From: Cellulomonas fimi ATCC 484
GTDB taxonomy: Bacteria; Actinomycetota; Actinomycetes; Actinomycetales; Cellulomonadaceae
Length of the DNA stretch: 64,000 nucleotides
Assembly (NCBI RefSeq): GCF_000212695.1
Contig: NC_015514.1
Coordinates: 992,001-1,056,000 of the forward strand
Direction: 5' to 3'
Part shown: positions 56,201 to 63,244 of the stretch, piece after piece
Layout: every line of letters starts with the position of its first letter
Position numbering within the stretch: the first letter of the stretch is position 1
Notes under the pieces: generated by a model
Seen by the model: the letters and a program-made list of their open reading frames with translations, nothing else
Database searches by the model: none
What the model was told of the DNA's origin: nothing
Made by a program: the position numbers and the translations under genes

Positions 56201-57252
56201 TCGAGGTCGTCCCAGCGCTCGGGGATCTCGAGCACCGTCACGCCCATGACGCCGTCGTCGGTGAGGATCGCGTTGCCCGCGGGCACCTGCCCGCCGTCCA
56301 CGACGACGACGAGGTGCGGCTGCGGGTTCGACCCGGCGACCGCCGGGCCGAACCGGGGACGCTCGCGCAGCCCCTCGGGCAGCAGGTCCTCGATCTCCGC
56401 GAGCGTCGTCCCGATCATCCGGGCCGCACCCACGGCGTCCTTGTGCCGCGTGGAGTGCGCGTGCGGGAGCCACTTGACCCAGTCCCACTCGGGCAGCGCC
56501 CGGTCGGACGCGAGCACGGCGACCTGCACGTCGTCGGGGGAGTGGAACGTCGCGAGCTGCGCGACGATCGCGCGGGCGAGGGCCTGGCACTCCTCCTCCG
56601 AGCCGGCGAGCTGCAGCCGGGCCGTCGAGCGCAGGTCCACCGAGAGCGGGATGTCCCGCTGGATGCGGTGCGTGACGAGGAAGCGGTGCGCCGCGGAGGC
56701 CGCGACGGGGTCGAGCTGGGCGAGCGGCGGCGTCTGCGGCGGCTCCAGCTCGAGCGCGAGCGGCTCGGTGCCGACGCCGACCCGTGCCCGCAGGTACTCC
56801 TCGTGGTCGGGCCCGCGCTCCCAGACGCGCGTCCGCTCCTCCGCGACCGCGGCGAGCACGCGCGGGTCGGGCGCGTTCCACTCCGCGCGGCGGCGCTGCG
56901 CCCGCGCGACCTGCCGGACCGTGCCGCGCAGGTCGGCCAGGTACGCGAGGTACTCGCGCCGCGCGCCGACGACCGCTGCCTGGTGCTGCGCCCGCTGCCG
57001 CCAGCCGTTGACGCCGACGAACCCGAGCGACGCGACGAGGAACATGCCGGCCGCGATCATGCCGCGCGGGCCCGGCTGGGAGACCGCCACGAACACGATC
57101 GACCCGACCGAGCCGAGCATGGGGATGACGTTGGCGAGGAGCCCGCTCACCCCGTCCGACGGCTGGATCTCCGGCGGCGGCTGCAGCACGACCTGTCCCG
57201 CGGGGACGGTCGGCGGGGCAGGGGTGTGGCCCTGGGTGGGGGCGATCGTCAT
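53275..57252 (-). CDS. eccC: Type VII secretion ATPase EccC (fused FtsK/SpoIIIE type)
   Basis: A 1325-residue motor of the ESX system. Two membrane segments lie near residues 38-80, then a DUF domain and three FtsK-like ATPase modules. Walker A motifs are GATGSGKS (about 484), GGPRSGKS (about 838) and GDGGSGKS (about 1121). Walker B of module 1 is LLIVADEFSELL with catalytic Glu; modules 2 (FLVVDGWST) and 3 (YVLVDDYDLV) lack that Glu, as in known EccC where they act in binding and regulation. EccCa and EccCb are fused. ATG at 57252 has AGGAG about 9 nt upstream. A terminator separates it from the upstream esx genes. Confidence 0.94.
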   Translation of the reverse strand: MTIAPTQGHTPAPPTVPAGQVVLQPPPEIQPSDGVSGLLANVIPMLGSVGSIVFVAVSQPGPRGMIAAGMFLVASLGFVGVNGWRQRAQHQAAVVGARREYLAYLADLRGTVRQVARAQRRRAEWNAPDPRVLAAVAEERTRVWERGPDHEEYLRARVGVGTEPLALELEPPQTPPLAQLDPVAASAAHRFLVTHRIQRDIPLSVDLRSTARLQLAGSEEECQALARAIVAQLATFHSPDDVQVAVLASDRALPEWDWVKWLPHAHSTRHKDAVGAARMIGTTLAEIEDLLPEGLRERPRFGPAVAGSNPQPHLVVVVDGGQVPAGNAILTDDGVMGVTVLEIPERWDDLDDMGTLRLLVGTAVERDGVRRAPVDVLRLGAEPSRLDADQLSVVDAEAAARRLLPMHLDSHDSGDEGPAVSSELVDLLGLGDIRDLDLDVAWRPRLARDRLRVPIGLTPGGQPVALDIKESAQQGMGPHGLIIGATGSGKSEVLRTLVLALALTHSSEDLNFVLVDFKGGATFAGMADMPHVSAIITNLGEELTLVDRMQDALQGEMVRRQELLRSAGNFANVADYEKARRDGRTDLAPLPALLIVADEFSELLTAKPEFVDLFVAIGRLGRSLQMHLLLSSQRLEEGRLRGLESHLSYRIGLRTFSAAESRTVLGVPDAYELPPVPGVGYLKPDPTTMVRFRASYVSGPPKGRRRSVSTAGTTSGRARIESFTAAPVLSPVRDEQPVEVVETDAEERATFDIAVQRMKGRGPAAHQVWLPPLIVPSTYDELMPDLQVHPELGLVSPAWRGAGALTVPLGIVDRPLEQRRENLVVQLTGAAGHMAVVGGPRSGKSTVLRSVLTGLSLTHTPLEVQFYVLDFGGGTFAPLARAPHVAGVATRSEADVVRRVVAEVEGIVDARERYFRAQGIDSVETYRARRAQGLADDGYGDVFLVVDGWSTIRAEFDELEARLQTLAGRGLTFGVHLLVAAARWMDFRSQVKDLFGTRIELRLGDTGDSEIDRKVAANVPKGRPGRGLVASKHHVLTALPRVDGDSSPETVGDGVAHLVQVLTQSWTGRPGPKLRLLPEQVTLDQVRAASPADTRQILLGVDEAALAPVGVDLREEDHLYLFGDGGSGKSAFLRSVASEIQRLHTPAEAQIFAVDLRRSLLGEIPADYLAGYLTTQEQATSELSDLAAYLRTRLPGPDVTAQQLRTRSWWSGAEVYVLVDDYDLVATSMGNPVAALVPLLAQAGDVGLHLVVARRTGGAGRALYEPVLQSLRDLAAPGIVLSGSPDEGALIGGAKPVPSVPGRAQLVTRDRGRQVVQLVWSPPTT

Positions 57253-57321
57253 CGGGACATGCTCCTGGGACGGGTCGGCGGTCGACGGGTCGTCGCGTCG
57301 GCAGCGCGGTCGGCGACGCTC

Positions 57322-57327
57322 ACCGTA
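57322..57327 (-). promoter_or_regulatory. Possible -10 (TACGGT) of eccC
   Basis: Minus-strand TACGGT about 70 nt before the eccC start, in the gap after the hairpin that ends the esx transcript. No clear -35 is visible. Confidence 0.3.
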
Positions 57328-57416
57328 ACGTCCTGGCGCGGGTCGCGGCGGCGGTGCCCGGGATGTCGACCTGTCCGGCCCACGCCCCGCCGGGCACAAG
57401 GATCCCCCGCGGACGC

Positions 57417-57449
57417 CCGAGGGCCCGGCGACCGGCGCCGGGCCCTCGG
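57417..57449 (-). terminator. Strong hairpin between esx operon and eccC
   Basis: Perfect 14-bp stem: CCGAGGGCCCGGCG (57417-57430) with CGCCGGGCCCTCGG (57436-57449) and a 5-nt loop, 32 nt after the stop of the Gly/Pro-rich gene on the minus strand. It is the longest perfect stem noted in the window. Confidence 0.65.
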
Positions 57450-57481
57450 TGGGGTCGTGCTGTGCGTCCGACGGCGGACGG

Positions 57482-58939
57482 TCACCAGCTCTCGTCGTCG
57501 CTGTCGTCGCTGCGGACCACGACCGCGTCGCGCGAACCCGCGCGACCAGCCGCGCCGAGACGAGGGGCGTCGGCGTCGGACACGGCGATGTCGGGGGCGA
57601 GAGGGCCGCCTCCGCGACGACGGCGGGACTGCTCGTTGCGCCCCGCGCCGCCGGCACCCGGCATCATGCCGCCGCCGGAGGGACGGCGCGCACCACCGGC
57701 CGCACCGGCACCGGCACCCGCCGGGGAGCCGGAGACCAGGCTCGACCCCGTGCCGGAGAGGCCGCTGCCGGCCATCCCGCCACGCGCACCGGCTGCACCG
57801 CCGATGCCGGCGGACCCGCCGACACCGCCGACCGCACCCGAGCGGGCACCGCCGAGCGCACCGCCCGCGTTCCCCGTGCCGCCGGCCGGGCCGGCGCCGA
57901 GGACCGAGGCCATGCCACCACCGGGGACGGGCACGCCGGCCCCTCCGAGGCGGCTCAGACCGGCACCGCCGAGCGCGGCGCCGCCGACGAGCATGCCGCC
58001 CGCCAGCCCGCCGCCGATCCCGCCGGAACCGATGCCGCCGGAACCGGTCCCGCCGCCCGCACCGCCGCCGCCACCCGGGGTCCACCCGGGGGAGATGCCC
58101 GTGGTGGGACCGGAGGGGACGGTTCCCGTGACGGGACCGTCGGGCGTGAGGTCGGTGCCGTCCGGGTCCTCCGGCCACACGGTGACCGGCGGATCGACGA
58201 CCGGGTCCACCGGCCGGACGGGGTCCACGACGAACTGCGGCGGCTGCGGGACGGGCTGGCCGATCTGGACGACGGGCCCGCCCGTGTCGATCTGCAGCTC
58301 CTTCGTCCCACCCCCAGGGCCGCGCCCGGTCCCGCCGTCGGGCCGGGTGTAGTCCCCGATCCCCTGCCCGGGACCCGGGACGGGTCCCGGGGGTGGGGGC
58401 GGCGGGGGCGGCGGCGGGACCGAGCCGAAGGACGGGGGCGTCGGGAGTGTCGACACCGCGCTCGACATCGCGGTGCTCATCGCCGTCAGGGCCTGACGCG
58501 CCTTCGCCTCGCGCTCCGCCTCACGCTCGTCGGAGATGTGCTCCGCCGCGACGGCGCCGGCGACCGTGCCGATGCCCGGCAGGGTGACGGTCCCGAGACC
58601 GATGATCCCCGCCTTCTCCCAGCCGCTCAGAGCACCGTCGGGCAGGTCGCGGTAGGCGTCGCGGGCGGTCGTGATCGCCGTGCGCGCGTCCGCCGCGCTC
58701 GCGCTGGCCTTGCTGAAGGTGTCCGCGAGCCGGACGAGGTTGGACGCGAGCTCCTGGAGCTTCGCGGTCGCGTTGTCGGCGGCGGTCCCCGTCATCCCGA
58801 GGTCGTCCGAGATGGACCGGACCGACTGCGAGAACGTGTCGAACGCGAGCCCGATCAGGTCGAGCTGGCGCGCGTCGTCGTCGAGGCTGCCGAGGTCTGC
58901 GTCGAGCGTCGTCTTGAGCTCGTCCGAATATCTACCCAT
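57482..58939 (-). CDS. Gly/Pro-rich ESX-locus protein, putative type VII substrate
   Basis: A 485-residue protein of unrecognised family. Residues 1-110 are helical and WXG100/PPE-like in character (LDADLGSLDDDARQLDLIGL, LQELASNLVRLADTFSKASA). A hydrophobic Gly-rich stretch (GWEKAGIIGLGTVTLPGIGT) and a charged helix (HISDEREAEREAKARQALTA) follow, then a poly-Pro tract (about 174-190), a Pro/Asp region, and from about 285 a Gly/Ala-rich domain resembling the flexible part of PPE proteins. The C-terminus is acidic, ending SDDESW. No signal peptide. ATG at 58939 overlaps the mycosin stop by 8 nt. Substrate or surface-component role is inference from locus and composition. Confidence 0.7.
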   Translation of the reverse strand: MGRYSDELKTTLDADLGSLDDDARQLDLIGLAFDTFSQSVRSISDDLGMTGTAADNATAKLQELASNLVRLADTFSKASASAADARTAITTARDAYRDLPDGALSGWEKAGIIGLGTVTLPGIGTVAGAVAAEHISDEREAEREAKARQALTAMSTAMSSAVSTLPTPPSFGSVPPPPPPPPPPGPVPGPGQGIGDYTRPDGGTGRGPGGGTKELQIDTGGPVVQIGQPVPQPPQFVVDPVRPVDPVVDPPVTVWPEDPDGTDLTPDGPVTGTVPSGPTTGISPGWTPGGGGGAGGGTGSGGIGSGGIGGGLAGGMLVGGAALGGAGLSRLGGAGVPVPGGGMASVLGAGPAGGTGNAGGALGGARSGAVGGVGGSAGIGGAAGARGGMAGSGLSGTGSSLVSGSPAGAGAGAAGGARRPSGGGMMPGAGGAGRNEQSRRRRGGGPLAPDIAVSDADAPRLGAAGRAGSRDAVVVRSDDSDDESW

Positions 58940-60227
58940 GGTGTTCCCCTCGGTTCACGGCGTCGAAGGTCGAGTGCCCGGTGGCGGGCGGAGGTGCGAC
59001 GGGGGCCTGGCGGGAGCCGCGACGGCGAGTGGTGACGACGAGCACGACCACGCCCACGACGAGCAGCAGGCCCACCACGCCGAGGCCGACGACGGCCAGC
59101 GTGCCCAGACCCGACGAGGCGTCCTCGGCCGGCGTGTCGGTTGCGCCGCCCTCGCCACCAGCCGTGGGTTCGTCGCTCGCCTCGCCGAAGATCTCGGAGG
59201 CGTCCGGGCCGAGCTCGGTGTCCTCCGCGATGAGCGGGTTGACGTCCTCGTACTGGGTCGGGTCGGTCTCGACGATCCGGGCGACGTTGAGGACGCCGTA
59301 GCCGTAGTCGTCGGTGTGCGCGAGCTCGTGCGCCTGGGAACCGGTGTTGCGCACGACGGACTGCAGGATCTGGTTCGGCGTCGCGTCCGGCCACCGGGAC
59401 ATCGCGAGGGCGATCGCGCCCGAGGTGAGGGCGGTCGCCGTCGACGACCCGCTGGCGACGGAGTACTGCCACGTCGGCCCGTAGTACACGCGGATCTCTC
59501 CGCCGGGTGCGACGACCCCCAGCTGGGCACCCGACGGGCCGGGCAGGAGGGCGCCGACCTTGTCGGCCCCGGACACGGCGAGCACCCCGTTGTACGCCGC
59601 GGGTGCGTCGACCTGGCCCGGCTCGTTGCCGGCGGCCGCGACGAGGATGACGCCCTCACGGTGCGCCCGCGCGATCGCGTCGTGCATGAGCGCGGCGGAG
59701 CTGAACGCCATGCTGACGATGTCCGCGCCGTCGTCGATCGCCTCCTCCAGCGCGGCGTCCTCGCCGAGACCCGGGCAGTCGTCGACGCCCGGCGTGCCGT
59801 GGGCGTTGGTGGCGTAGAAGCGCACGGTCGCGTCGGGGGCGACGCCGAGGATGCCGGGCTGGCCGTCCGCGCCGGCGTCGGTGCCCAGGATGAGGGCGGT
59901 CATCGCGGTGCCGTGCTCGGCCTCCACGGCGGTGGTCGCTGCGGGCACGTCGACGCCGTCGACGGGGTCGCAGAACGACGGCTCGCGCACCTGCAGGTCG
60001 GTGCCGACGAGATCGGGGGCGGCGGGGTTGACCGCGGTGTCGATGACGGCGATCTGCACGCCCTCTCCGCGCGTGACCTGGTGGATCTCGGGCAGCCGCA
60101 TCGCGTCGATGTACCAGCGGCCGTCGGGGGTGGTGGCGGCGCCGGCGGAGGTCGCGGGCACCGCCAGGAGCACCGCGAGCGCGACGGCCGCCGCGCCCGC
60201 CGTGCGACCACGAGACGCGAGCCTCAC
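58932..60227 (-). CDS. mycP: Mycosin-type S8 subtilisin protease of the ESX locus
   Basis: A 431-residue membrane-anchored protease. It has a signal peptide (residues 1-31, ending SAGA), a catalytic domain with Asp63 in IAVIDTAVNP, His105 in EAEHGTAMTALI, the oxyanion Asn in VAAAGNEPGQ and Ser in ASGSSTATALTSG, and a C-terminal membrane helix (LAVVGLGVVGLLLVVGVVVLV) with a short basic tail. This layout defines mycosins, which stabilise the ESX pore and trim substrates. GTG at 60227 overlaps the preceding stop (GTGA) with GGAGG just upstream; GTG at 60230 is an alternative. Confidence 0.93.
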   Translation of the reverse strand: MRLASRGRTAGAAAVALAVLLAVPATSAGAATTPDGRWYIDAMRLPEIHQVTRGEGVQIAVIDTAVNPAAPDLVGTDLQVREPSFCDPVDGVDVPAATTAVEAEHGTAMTALILGTDAGADGQPGILGVAPDATVRFYATNAHGTPGVDDCPGLGEDAALEEAIDDGADIVSMAFSSAALMHDAIARAHREGVILVAAAGNEPGQVDAPAAYNGVLAVSGADKVGALLPGPSGAQLGVVAPGGEIRVYYGPTWQYSVASGSSTATALTSGAIALAMSRWPDATPNQILQSVVRNTGSQAHELAHTDDYGYGVLNVARIVETDPTQYEDVNPLIAEDTELGPDASEIFGEASDEPTAGGEGGATDTPAEDASSGLGTLAVVGLGVVGLLLVVGVVVLVVTTRRRGSRQAPVAPPPATGHSTFDAVNRGEHHG

Positions 60228-60730
60228 CACGAGCCTCCACCCGGGGCCGCCGACACCTGCGGCGTCGGTGCCGGGCTCGGGGTCGGCGACGGGGTCGGGC
60301 TGGGGGTCGGGCTCGGGCTGGGCGACGGCGTCGGGCTGGGGGACGGCGTCGAGGAGCCGCTCGGGTTCTCGGGCGTGCACAGCGGCACCGTCGTCGAGGG
60401 CGCGTCGAGCCGCTCGGTCAGCCGACGCAGCCGCTCCTGGACCGCCTCGTCCTGGAGCTGGAGCGCCGTGGCGCTCTCGACGAGCGCGTCCTTGTACTCG
60501 CCGATGAGAAGACGCACGGAGTCGAGCGAGTCCTTGTACTCCCCGATCCGGAACCGGAAGGCGTTCATGAAGCTCTGCGCGTCGGGCGCGGCGGACCACA
60601 CGGCGCGGGTCTGCCGGGAGCGCATGTCCTGGAGCGCGCCCGCGAGCGTCGTCACGTTGTCGTGGAGGCTCAGCAGCCGGTCGAGCCGGTTGCGCAGCAC
60701 CTCGAGGTCGAGCTCGACGTCCCCTGCCAC
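60224..60730 (-). CDS. Helical protein with Pro/Ser/Thr tail, ESX-locus component of unknown function
   Basis: A 168-residue protein. Residues 1-118 are predicted helical (LDLEVLRNRLDRLLSLHDNV, FRFRIGEYKDSLDSVRLLIGEYKDALV, AVQERLRRLTERL), with an internal near-repeat of IGEYKD. The tail (about 130-168) is alternating SPTP/SPSP ending in a Gly-rich tip. No signal peptide, no membrane segment, no WXG motif. GTG at 60730 is chosen because the conserved-looking helix begins there and AAAGGA lies upstream; a longer frame to 60955 has coil-like shadow sequence overlapping esx. It could be a WXG100-like partner or secretion chaperone. Confidence 0.7.
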   Translation of the reverse strand: MAGDVELDLEVLRNRLDRLLSLHDNVTTLAGALQDMRSRQTRAVWSAAPDAQSFMNAFRFRIGEYKDSLDSVRLLIGEYKDALVESATALQLQDEAVQERLRRLTERLDAPSTTVPLCTPENPSGSSTPSPSPTPSPSPSPTPSPTPSPTPSPAPTPQVSAAPGGGSW

Positions 60731-60840
60731 GTGGGTGGTCCTTTCCTGCGTCTCCGAGCGCGGCACCTGCCGACGCGCGGGGGGTGGTGGTGCGGACAGC
60801 GCCGCACCCACCCGGTCAGGTGGGTGCGGCGCCGGGTGGT

Positions 60841-61125
60841 TCACCAGCGGGCGGCGTTGGCCTTCTCGGTGGACTGGTACTCCTCGCCGGACGTGGCGAC
60901 CGCGCGGCCGACGTCGGCCAGCAGGGCCTTCATGTCCGTGATCGCGGCGGTCCACTTGGCCTTGGCGGCCTCGTAGGAGGCCGAGGCCTCGCCGGACCAG
61001 TTCGCGCGCAGCGGCTGGAGGGACGAGTCCAGGTCGTTCAGGCGGGACTCGATCTGGTTGGCGCCGGACTGGATGTCGGCGGCCGCGGTGGCCAGGCCAC
61101 CGAAGTTGACCTTGAGGTCGCTCAT
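60841..61125 (-). CDS. WXG100 family protein (EsxA/EsxB-like), copy 2
   Basis: A 94-residue helical hairpin protein secreted by ESX systems. The turn motif is WSG (residues 43-45, LRANWSGEASASYEAAKAKW), and a C-terminal YxxxE export signal is seen in EEYQSTEKANA. Length is exactly typical. It follows the other WXG100 gene by 31 nt. The start ATG has GGAGCG about 6 nt upstream. Confidence 0.93.
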   Translation of the reverse strand: MSDLKVNFGGLATAAADIQSGANQIESRLNDLDSSLQPLRANWSGEASASYEAAKAKWTAAITDMKALLADVGRAVATSGEEYQSTEKANAARW

Positions 61126-61156
61126 GGGGTCGCTCCTTCGTCTGATCGGCCGGGCG

Positions 61157-61468
61157 TCAGCCCAGGCGGCCCTGCAGTCGGCTGAACGTGGACTGCTGCG
61201 CGTCGTCGGACGCCGTGTAGGACGACTGCGACGACAGCAGGTTCTGCTCGAACTCGTTGAGCGCCGAGACGATCTTGGTGGCGTCCTCGCGCCAGCGCGT
61301 CATGAGCGCGTTGAACGCGACCGCACCCTGGCCCTGCCAGTGCGACCCGATCCCGGCGAGCTTGCCCTCGAGCGAGGACAGCTCGCGCTGCAGCTCGGCA
61401 CGCGACCGCGAGACCGCGTCCGCCCCCTGCTTGAGAGCGCCATCGGCAGCGGAGACCTCAGCAGCCAT
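61157..61468 (-). CDS. WXG100 family protein (EsxA/EsxB-like), copy 1
   Basis: A 103-residue helical hairpin protein. The turn motif is WQG (about residues 44-46, GIGSHWQGQGAVAFNALMTRW) and a C-terminal YxxxD signal is present in SSYTASDDAQQS. ATG at 61468 follows GGGGAGG at 6 nt; a longer frame upstream has no conserved content. It is first in the operon esx-esx-helical protein-mycP-Gly/Pro protein. The two WXG100 proteins may pair as a heterodimer or each form a homodimer. Confidence 0.92.
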   Translation of the reverse strand: MAAEVSAADGALKQGADAVSRSRAELQRELSSLEGKLAGIGSHWQGQGAVAFNALMTRWREDATKIVSALNEFEQNLLSSQSSYTASDDAQQSTFSRLQGRLG

Positions 61469-61788
61469 GACCACCTCCCCTTTCCGGCGCACCGCGCCGA
61501 TCTCGCACGTCACGGCAGTGCCGGACGCTGGCCCCAGTGACCGCAGGCAACGATAGCGGGCGATGTCCGGTTCGCGTCGATCCGCGTCCACATCCGACCT
61601 GATCGGGCGAGTGCCGGGGTGCGGCGAACCGGTGCGGGAGCGCGCCGATCGGGTGCATCTCGCCGCGCCACCCGGCGTGGCGCGCCGTCCGTGGGGCGGG
61701 ACGCCGCTCGGGCCGCGGGGGCTCCACGTACCATGTCGCGCGTCCACGGCTGCCGTGGGCGTGGCACCGCACGAGGAGAGGGGGGAGC
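61469..61788. other. Divergent control region between esx operon and eccD
   Basis: A 320-base non-coding stretch. On the minus strand TATCGT (61555 to 61550) could be the esx -10, giving a leader of about 75 nt. On the plus strand TACCAT (61729-61734) could be the eccD -10, with the ribosome site GAGGGGGGAG just before GTG at 61789. No convincing -35 elements, palindromes or structured RNA were seen in the middle. Confidence 0.5.
61550..61555 (-). promoter_or_regulatory. Possible -10 (TATCGT) of the esx operon
   Basis: Minus-strand TATCGT about 80 nt upstream of the first WXG100 gene. The -35 region is not recognisable. Confidence 0.35.
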
Positions 61789-63177
61789 GTGAGCGCGACC
61801 GACGTCACCCACGAGCCCCCCGTCCGGGCCGGCTCCCACGTCCGGCTCGGGCTGGACCTCGGGACGGAGCGCCGGGACGTCGCGCTGCGGTCCGACGTGG
61901 TGCTCGGCGACGCGCTGCGCTCGGCGCTCGTGCCCGTCGACGACCCGGGTGTCGTCGTCCTCGACTCGGCCGGGACGCGGCTCGACCTGTCCCGCGCCGC
62001 GGGCGCACAGGTGTCCGACGGCTCGCTCGTGCACGTCGTCCGGGTGGGTGCCGCACCGGCGTCGCGCGCGGGGCTGTGGGCCGCCCGCCGCCCGGACGTC
62101 GCCACACGGCGCCCGCCGCCGCAGGCCGGTCTGCTCGCCGTCGTCGCCCTCCTCGCGGCCGCCCTCGTGGCGGTCGTCCTGCTGCCGGGAGGCCCTCGCC
62201 CCGGCGCCCTCGCGCTGCCCGCCGCCGCCGTCCTGGCGGCCACCGCGCTCGGGGTCGCGCTCGCCCGGGTGCCGGCGACGACCGCCGGGACGGTGGCCGC
62301 GCTCGCGCTCGCGGCGTTGGCCGGTGCCGTGGGGGTCGCTCCCGTGGACGGGCCGGGACGCCGGCTGGCCGTCACGGTCGCGCTCGTGCTGGCCGCGCTG
62401 GTCGGTGGTGTGCGCGTGCTCGTGACGCGCGCCGCGCGGGCGGGGGAGGACGACGCGGTGGTGCTGCTCGCCGTCGTCGCGACCGCCGCCGTGGTGCAGT
62501 CCGCGACGCTGCTCGCGGCCGTCCCCGCCGTCGTCGGCGCGGCCGCCCTCGTCGGGGCGGGGCCGCTCGTGCTGCGCGCGCTGCCCCGCCTCTCGCTCGC
62601 GGTCCCCGACGACCAGCTCGTCGACCTCGCGCACGTGTCGCGCACGGCGCCGTCGGTGCGCTCGCCGCGCCCCCGGGCACTCGGCCGTGTCGCGACGGCG
62701 CAGGTGGCGAGCGCCGTCGGGCACGCCGAGCGGCGCAAGGACACCGCGGTGCTCCTCGTCTCCGCCGTACCGCCGCTGCTGCTGCCCGTGGTGCTCGTCG
62801 CCGCGCCCGTCGGGTCGATGGCCGCGTGGGGCGGGCTCGTCCTCGGCCTCGCGGCCGCGTTCGCGTTCCTCGCCCAGCCGCGGTCGTCCCGCGGCGACGT
62901 CGCGCGCGTCGTGCCGCGCGTCGCGGCCGCGGTGCTGCTGCTGGAGACGCTCCTGCTCGGCCGGCACGGCGTCGACGGCACGGTGCTCGCGCTCGGGCTC
63001 GTGCTGGTGGCGCTGACGGTCGCCGTCCTCGCGCTGCCGCTCGGGCGCGGCTGGTCGTCCGTCGCGTTGTCGCGCACCGTCGACGGGCTCGAGGGGCTCG
63101 CGACGGTCCTCGTCCTGCCCGCGGCCGCCGTCGCGGGTGGCGCCGTGGACGTGGTCCGGGCGCTGGCGTCGGGATGA
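61789..63177 (+). CDS. eccD: Type VII secretion membrane protein EccD
   Basis: A 462-residue ESX core membrane component. Residues 15-95 form a ubiquitin-like (YukD) domain (HVRLGLDLGTERRDVALRSD, VVLDSAGTRLDLSRAAGAQV, LVHVVRV), followed by about ten or eleven membrane helices. GTG at 61789 is preceded by a strong Gly-rich ribosome site. It is divergent from the esx operon and 67 nt upstream of a zinc-ribbon/RDD gene. EccB and EccE homologues are not in the window; they may lie beyond its right end. Confidence 0.88.
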   Translation: MSATDVTHEPPVRAGSHVRLGLDLGTERRDVALRSDVVLGDALRSALVPVDDPGVVVLDSAGTRLDLSRAAGAQVSDGSLVHVVRVGAAPASRAGLWAARRPDVATRRPPPQAGLLAVVALLAAALVAVVLLPGGPRPGALALPAAAVLAATALGVALARVPATTAGTVAALALAALAGAVGVAPVDGPGRRLAVTVALVLAALVGGVRVLVTRAARAGEDDAVVLLAVVATAAVVQSATLLAAVPAVVGAAALVGAGPLVLRALPRLSLAVPDDQLVDLAHVSRTAPSVRSPRPRALGRVATAQVASAVGHAERRKDTAVLLVSAVPPLLLPVVLVAAPVGSMAAWGGLVLGLAAAFAFLAQPRSSRGDVARVVPRVAAAVLLLETLLLGRHGVDGTVLALGLVLVALTVAVLALPLGRGWSSVALSRTVDGLEGLATVLVLPAAAVAGGAVDVVRALASG

Positions 63178-63244
63178 GGCCGGCCCGCCCCACGCCGCCG
63201 CGCGCGGCGACCGACGACGCACACCGCACCCGGCAGGAGGACGC

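Noticed and set aside
60264..60350. Gly/Cys-rich tandem repeat as a non-coding element
   Set aside because: It is the coding sequence of the SPTP/SPSP tail of the helical ESX protein; the repeat follows from the peptide.
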